A stretch of DNA of 64,000 bases from Prorocentrum cordatum (taxonomy: Eukaryota > Sar > Dinophyceae > Prorocentrales > Prorocentraceae): positions 651,460 to 715,459 of the forward strand of contig CAUYUJ010016060.1 of the NCBI GenBank assembly GCA_963575745.1, read 5' to 3'. Shown here piece by piece: positions 57,906 through 64,000 of the stretch. The position numbers and the translations under genes were made by a program. The notes beneath the pieces were generated by a model, which saw only the letters and a list, made by a program, of their open reading frames with translations, did no database searches and had not been told where the DNA came from. Within the stretch, counting starts at the first letter, position 1. Every line of letters starts with the position of its first letter.

Positions 57906-58324
57906 GACTTGACGCCTGTAGGCTCTCCATGACCACGCTCCCGAATGTCAATTTGGGAGATTCCTTCGGAGGATCACACGCGACAGGAGACCATCGCGTG
58001 CCCCTCCCGCAGGCTCTCGACAGGGAGCCGACGCAGGTGCTCCGCGCGGGTGCCTGTTAGCTCCCTCAACGGGGTTGTTGGAGCCAGCTTCGTGGAGCAT
58101 GCGGGGGAGGGTGAGAGAGTGGTACATGTGTTCATGTATACATAGAGAGAGAGGAAACAAAAAGGGAGAGAGGGCTCCAGCGCAGGCCGCGGGCCAGGTG
58201 GCCAATTTTCTCTTGCCTTCCCTTCCCGTTTCCTCCTGTGGTGAGTGGCGTGGCATGCTTGACGTTGGCGATGAGGACGAGAGAGATGGATAGAGACGTC
58301 AAATAACCAGGCGTGTCGAGGATG

Positions 58325-58715
58325 ATGGTGTATACTACTGGCGGCGGAGATGACGATGCCTGTGATGATCGTGATGATGATGATGATGAGGGTGAAGACG
58401 CTTGTGAGGTTGGTAGTGACGGTGATTCTGATGATAATGGCGTTGATGATGCTGATGCGAATAGCAAAGCTGATGCTGCTGCTGATAATGATAGTGGTGA
58501 TGGTGGTGGTGCTGCTGGTGGTGATGATGCTGATGATGCTGATGATGATGATGGTGATGGTGATGGTGGTGGTGACGCGGACGACGCTGACGATGATGAT
58601 GATGATGATGTTGATGATGATGATGGATATGATGATGCTGATGCTGATGCTGATGATGATGATGATGCTGATTGGGATGATGATGATGATGATGCTGATG
58701 ACGATGATGATGATA

Positions 58716-58754
<39 letters not shown>

Positions 58755-58850
58755 GTGATGGTGATGATTGTGATGGTGATGGTGATGGTGATGGTGATGG
58801 TGATGGTGATGATGGTGATGGTGATGGTGATGATGATGCATGATGGGGCG
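58325..58850 (+). repeat. Large GAT array
   Basis: About 525 bp of GATGAT, GATGCT and GGTGAT units. Long Asp, Met or His frames across it are artefacts. Confidence 0.95.
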
Positions 58851-58854
58851 GTCA

Positions 58855-61800
58855 CGATGACGCGCGCATCGGGCGCAGCCAAAGGTGCTGGGGGCGCGCG
58901 GACAGGCGCCGCACGACGCGCGCTGAGCTGACGCCCTGCGCACAGCGGGTCTTGCGACTGTGCCCCCGTCGCGACGGCCAGCACCGCCCGTGCCGCTCCC
59001 TCGGCCGCGGCCGCGGTGCCTTTCTCTCGGCGCCTGCCCCAGCGCTGCAGCTCGGCCTCGGGCGCGCGGAGTGCGGCCAGGGCCACGGCCTGGGGCACCT
59101 GGGGAGGGCACGCTCTCGTCCGGCGGCGGTGGCGGCCGGTCTGCCCGCCACTGCCTGCTCTCGGCGGACATCGGGCAGACTGCTGCCCGCATGCCTGGGC
59201 CACGGGGAGATTGCAGGCAAGCGCGCGCCGCAGGCCACAGGGCTCCGTTGGGGCTGGGAGAGGTTGCTCTTACACTGGTGCCCGCGCCCCTGGGCCACCG
59301 GGGGGCTGCAAACGGAGCTAGAAGCGCACAGCTGCACATTTCCCACGCCTTGCAGGGGCAGCCTCATCCCTCGCTCTGTCCATGTTTCGGCTCTCGGGGG
59401 AGCGCGGACTCTCATCTGTGACATTCTGCAGGCCACACTGGCCCCATGCGTGGGCTCCACTCCCCGGCAGGCCACTCTTCGGGTCTCGCTGTTCTGGCCG
59501 CGCCCGCAGCTCGGCAGGCAGCGCAGGCCGCCGCGACGCCCGCACCTGCGCGCTCTCGCCGCGCGGTGCCCCGACCTGCACGATCGGCTCCGCCTCTCCT
59601 CTGCAGGGCCTCGCGATCGGAGAGGATAGATTGGATACCGAGACCGCTGCACCCCGGACCCCTCCAGGGGCGTGCTGTGACAAGGACCGATCGAGGCGAG
59701 CCCGCGCGTGGCCACGACAGGCACCGCTGCCCTGTCCTCTGCGGACGGGCGGCCCGCTGGTGCCCGCGTCTCTGCGCCAGCGCCGCCGCCTGCGGCCCCC
59801 CGCACCTTGGCATCGCTCGGACGTGTGCATTTTTCTTTCGGCGAGGACCATCGAGGAGCATCCTTGATCATTTGACGAGAAACAAGTACGCACGAAACCG
59901 AAAAAAGCACAGGGAACGGACGTGCGAGCGATGGCCAGGGCACGGGGCCCACCCGCGCCGAAAGGGCGCTCCAGCACCGCCGGCCTCGTGGAGCCCAGCC
60001 TCCCTCGCAGAGGCCTGGGGCGCCCTGAGCCTGCCGCCGAGGGCCAGCGCGGGCCGTCCACGCTGGTCGCTGCGGCGCCCCGGCGTTGCGTGGAGGGCCT
60101 GGCGGCACGACGCCTCCGCAGACGCCGCGCTGCTGCCCAGAGCCCGTGTCGGGGAGGGGGGCGGGGTATCGATGCCACGCCGCCTTTGGGAGCCCGCCAG
60201 CGTGCTGCTCCGTCGTCCTTGCCGGGAGACGTTCGTTCAAGCAGGAGATCGTCAACCGAACATATGCACCCCCAAACCGTTTTTTCCAATAGAGTACACG
60301 AACAGCGACGCAGAAAGTGCAGTAGATTTGCGGACAAGCCTGCGTCTCCCTTCGCAGATCCGACGACACAAGAACGAGTTGGGGGGAAGTCGGGCCGACC
60401 TCCTGCTCGAGCTCCGCAGTCCTTTGCCCGAAGACGTGAGGGCTCGTCGGCAGACACGCGGACGGGCCCCCCCCAGCGGCGTGTCGTCAGTTTGGTTGTT
60501 GCACCCCGACTTTGGGGTCCTCGCGCGGGATTCTCGGATCGGCGCTGGACCCCCCTCCCTGGCGCGGGGGGGCGCGCCAGGGTCGCCGCCAGGGCGCCCC
60601 GGCGCCGATCTGAGAACGCCGCGCCGAGCTCCAACAGTGCATGCTCATGCTTGCATTGCTGTCTGGCCCCTGCGACCAGCAAGTCCTGCTCCCCTGCCGC
60701 TTGGCTGCGCAGCGTCAGGCCGCTGCGCGCTCTGCTCGGGCTGTTCGTTGGCGCAGTGCGTGGGACGTGCAGGTCCGTGTCATTCAAGGAAGGGTAGATA
60801 AGCTCTTCCAGTGCCCCCGCGGTTGGCTCCATCCCCAGATGGCTTGATCCGAAGAGCGTCGCCCTGTTAAACGACGCCTCGCCAACCGCCTCCGGTGGAT
60901 GCACAGCCGACGCATTCGCTTGGGAGGGGGTGGGCAGTGTCGGGCAAATAATGCCCCGGTTTTTGTTCCCTATAAGCTATTCCTGAGCGATGGCCATGCC
61001 AACTTTTTCTGCTGCCTCGTTTTGCAAGCCTTTCGTTTTTGTTTGGCTGACGTACTGCGCGTTCTGGCCCTGTCAACTTGTTGGGGACCCGGTCCCGAGG
61101 GCCACCGGGGTGATTCTGTGCCAAGCATAGGCGGGCGCGACACCCTGGGCAAAGGAGCGGAGGCGCCCTGCGATCGTCTCTCGCGGGACTGCCGGCCACG
61201 CTCCAACCCCTGGAGCGTGGCCGGAAGACCCGCTGCGTGGGCGGAGAAGAGGGCCGCGGCGAGGGTAGACGGAACGAAGCAGGGAGGGGAAGGGCGACGG
61301 CTTCTTTCTCGAGCCACAAGTTCACCTTCGTGTTTTGTCCGCGGGCCTCGGCCGCCCTCCCTCTCTCTCTCCGCCGCAGGCGTCCTCGAGGCCGACGCTT
61401 TGGGGCCTCAGCGAGAGCCTTCGCTTCCAGTTTCTTGGTTCTGGGATTTTTCTCGCGTCGCTGAGGTTGTGCGCCTAGGCGCTCTGCTGAGGCGTGCAAG
61501 CGGGGGCTGCCCTCGGGCCGAGTTGCCGTGCCTGCAGTCGTGGTCGCGGCGCCAGAGGGAGCAGAGCGAGGAGGACGAGGAGCGGCAGCAGAGTGAGGAG
61601 CACGGGGGGCAAGGGGGGAAGAGGAGGGATGAAGCCCTGGCCAACCATGGTTTGTTGGACCACTGTTCGTTGGACCACTGATGGTGCGTGGGTCCACAGG
61701 GATGGCGGGGGGCCCGCCCCAAGAAATTCCGACGTGCCCGAGGGCCTTGGCACCGCAGCGCCAGGGCGTCGGGTAGTGGTGTGGCCTCAGCCCTGGCCAA

Positions 61801-61980
61801 GCCAGGGCAGCGCACAAGGATCGAAGGTTCAGGGGTGAGAGGGGGAAGTCGGGTGCTGTTTTGGTTCGTGTCGAGCGTGCTGGCGAGGCGAAGTTGCGCG
61901 AGGTCGGTGATGTGCCGCCGGCCGTAACCAGCCAGGGCCAAGTGAGACAGCGTATTTCTGTCCTGTGCGTCTCGCGGTGG
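58855..61980. other. GC-rich segment, no convincing gene
   Basis: Very long frames exist on both strands (over 400 codons each), but they overlap one another, are Ala/Arg/Pro-rich and run straight through the MITE-like element at 59.81 kb. I treat them as a consequence of base composition. Confidence 0.45.
59811..59933 (+). mobile_element. MITE-like element, copy 2 (123 bp)
   Basis: Left end CATCGCTCGGACGT, right end ACGTGCGAGCGATG; inverted repeats of 14 bp with one mismatch. The interior matches copy 1 at 38,038-38,157 in the same orientation (GGACCATCGAGGA, ACGCACGAAACCGAAA, AGCACAGG). Confidence 0.65.
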
Positions 61981-61984
61981 CTCG

Positions 61985-62452
61985 CCATGGTTGCCCCACG
62001 GTTGTCCCATGGTTTTCCCGATGGTCTCGTGGACATGCCGTTGGATGTAATGTAGTTGTCCCGTGGGTCGTCCCGTGGGTTGCTTCGTGGGCTGTCCCGT
62101 GGGGTATTCCGTACGTATCCAGCTGTTGTTTGTATGGTTATCTCACGGTTGTCCCAGGGGTTGTCCCGTGGTTTGTCCCGTAGCCGTCCCATGGTTGTTC
62201 TGTTGGTTGTCCTGTGGTTTTCCCGCGGGATGTCCTGTGAGTTGTCCATGGGTTTCGCGACGAGTGACCAATGATTGTCCAGTGGGTTGTTGCATTGTTT
62301 GTCTCGCGGTTGTCCGGTGGTTGTCCCATGAGTTCCCCCGTGGTTGTCCCGTGGGCGCTCCCGTGTTCGTCCCCTGGTTGTCCTTGTACACGTGGGTTGT
62401 CTCATGGTTGATCCGCGGATTGTCATGTGGTTGTCCCAGGGTGTCCCGTGCG
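61985..62452 (+). repeat. 11-bp minisatellite TTGTCCCRTGG
   Basis: About 40 degenerate units of GGTTGTCCCGTG or GGTTGTCCCATG, mixed with variants such as GGATGTCCTGTG. Both strands translate into meaningless Gln/Thr/Asn or Cys/Pro/Val runs. Confidence 0.85.
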
Positions 62453-62869
62453 ATATGCACATACGTAATTACGCAAATCAGGTATTGTTGTTTTTACATA
62501 TCGGTACTTTACCATATCTGTCTAAAACGTATAGGCATGTTGGCGTCTTGATCGGGAGTGGGATACATGCTTATGGCTACAAGGGGTGTACTATGTTGTA
62601 GGTCGTGAGTTGCAGATGGTGGGTAGAGAAGTCTTAGAGCGACGTTACCCAAAACGGGGGACTTGGTTTTGATTCGTGTCGCGCGTGCGGGCGAGGCGAC
62701 GATGCGCGATGGCGACTTTGCAAGCTGCTGCTAGGGTCAAGCGTGGTAAAATGTGTGGGTTCCATGTCGAGGGGGCGCGAACACGTCGGAGTTGTTTATT
62801 GGCTGTCGCTCCTCGGGTGTCCCTTGGGGTTTGTCCTGCGGGCTGTCCCGTGTGTCGTGCTCGGTGTTA

Positions 62870-63105
62870 TCCGAAACACGGCAATCCAAATGCAAATCGA
62901 CATGCAAATGCATTGCCGTTCCAAGCGCAAACCGACATGCGCATGGAAATGCGAATCTCCATGCAAGCCAACATGCGAACACATTTGAAATTACAAACGC
63001 AGCAGTTCGAATTGCAGCCAGGTGCGAGTCGAAACGCAAATCCAATTGCAATCGGAATGGGCGTCGGAAGGCACATCGAAACGTTAATCGAATTTCATTC
63101 AAAGC
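62870..63105 (+). repeat. Degenerate 12-bp repeat ATGCAAATCGAC
   Basis: Loosely periodic ATGCAAATC, ATGCGAATC and GCAAATCCAA units of about 12 bp. Decay is advanced, so boundaries are approximate. Confidence 0.6.
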
Positions 63106-63139
63106 TCAAGTCCGTTTTTTATCTGCACATCGAGAAGAA

Positions 63140-63370
63140 CATCAAACCGGACATGTGCCTCCCCAAACTTTGTTATCATTCGAAGGGTGGTCCATGACGT
63201 AGAACATATCGTTGAGACTTCCGTGGGATGGACAGACCACTTGTTATACAGTCAGATGGTTAGGTGGCTAGTTCGGGCCATCCGACGCGAAGTCGCGAAT
63301 GCCGAACGCTGCACCTCTCCCCCCAACCTCCTTCTCATTCGCAGGGTGGTCTGTGAGGTAAGGGATGTTC
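63140..63370 (+). repeat. Diverged duplication with 159-bp spacing
   Basis: TGCCTCCCCAAACTTTGTTA followed by TCATTCGAAGGGTGGTCCAT near 63,156-63,196 is echoed near 63,310-63,355 (CCCCCAACCTCCTTCTCATT, then CGCAGGGTGGTCTGTGAGG). Confidence 0.45.
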
Positions 63371-64000
63371 GCGTGCTCCCGAAAAGAACAGCTAGGAGCT
63401 AGGGAACCCCCATGGAAGGCGCGCGCAAACATTTGCTGGATGAGCCGCGGTGGAAAGAGTGAGGTGGCATGGGAGTTCAATTTTGGTTGGGAGCGAGCGG
63501 AAGAGGGAAAGAGAGAGACAGAGAGAGGAGTTGCATATAGTGCGGGTGTCATGAGCGTTGGCAAAGAGGCACCAAGAGAAAGAGAGAGAGAGAGACAGAG
63601 CGGACTGAAGGGTGGACAGCACCGTGCTTCCGTGCATTGTTTCTCAGATTGCTACAGATTAGTTTAGGGCGCCGCCCTTCTTGGATATATCCCGGGCGCG
63701 CGGGTAGCCGGGGGATGTTTAGATGTTGACCCCAGACAATGTAGGAAGAGGAGTTTCTGAGTGATTCCAGTATGCATCAGCGATATCCCTACGCACTTTC
63801 CCATCCCAGTATCTTTCTCAGTTCGCAATTCTGTTCTCTGCCGGAAACGCCCCCTTGAAAGACGACCGCCCCATCGGTCTGGCATTTAGGTGAACGCATC
63901 ATTTTGAGAATGGTTCACTCCCATCTTTCTGGCTAAAGAACCGTTCTCCCGGCTTGCAGCTGCTGTTGGATTACTCGCCTGGCTCTGTGAGATTTTTTTC
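63371..64000. other. End of window, no gene seen
   Basis: Contains short GA-rich patches at 63,505-63,530 and 63,570-63,600. No coding sequence recognised. Confidence 0.4.

Noticed and set aside
58852-60904. Open frames of 500 codons or more on the minus strand and 451 codons on the plus strand
   Set aside because: They overlap on opposite strands, are Arg/Ala/Pro-rich, lack motifs and read through the MITE-like element. High GC explains them.

Overview
The window looks like nuclear DNA of a dinoflagellate, possibly Prorocentrum-like; the genus is an impression, not a result. The support is GC-rich sequence, sparse intron-rich genes, introns ending in AG with GT, GC or GA donors, heavy simple-sequence and minisatellite content, and several short sequences resembling the genomic relic of the dinoflagellate spliced leader (core CCATTTTGGCTCAAG). 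No bacterial operon, tRNA, rRNA or CRISPR array is visible.

Layout. From 1 to 7.5 kb there is repeat-rich DNA with one candidate plus-strand exon (3,665-3,970) and a tandem leader-like relic in front of a short ORF (5,487-5,845). From 7.5 to 33.3 kb there is a run of minus-strand genes: a spliced C5-cytosine DNA methyltransferase with a C-terminal PCNA-binding box (10,226-7,521), a three-exon zinc-finger and coiled-coil gene (15,814-11,852), a weakly resolved gene (about 18,476-16,170), and a very long multi-exon gene of unknown function (33,286-21,971). I could follow the long gene through ten exons, nearly all joined in phase 0. A short plus-strand ORF with a leader-like relic lies inside one of its introns (26,842-27,233).

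From 34 to 64 kb I find no convincing intact gene. It holds a decayed non-LTR retrotransposon on the plus strand (about 46.2-49.9 kb), two copies of a roughly 120-bp element with terminal inverted repeats (38.04 and 59.81 kb), an inverted pair of a roughly 165-bp dispersed repeat (50.5 and 56.9 kb), large GAT/ATC and GGA/TCC arrays, and several families of degenerate minisatellites with periods of about 10, 11, 14, 15 and 22 bp.

The genes share no obvious pathway. What links them is structure: one strand, AG|G exon boundaries, phase-0 introns, non-canonical donors, and in two or three cases an in-frame stop inside otherwise continuous coding sequence. All exon boundaries were read by eye and are models. 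No database search was possible.
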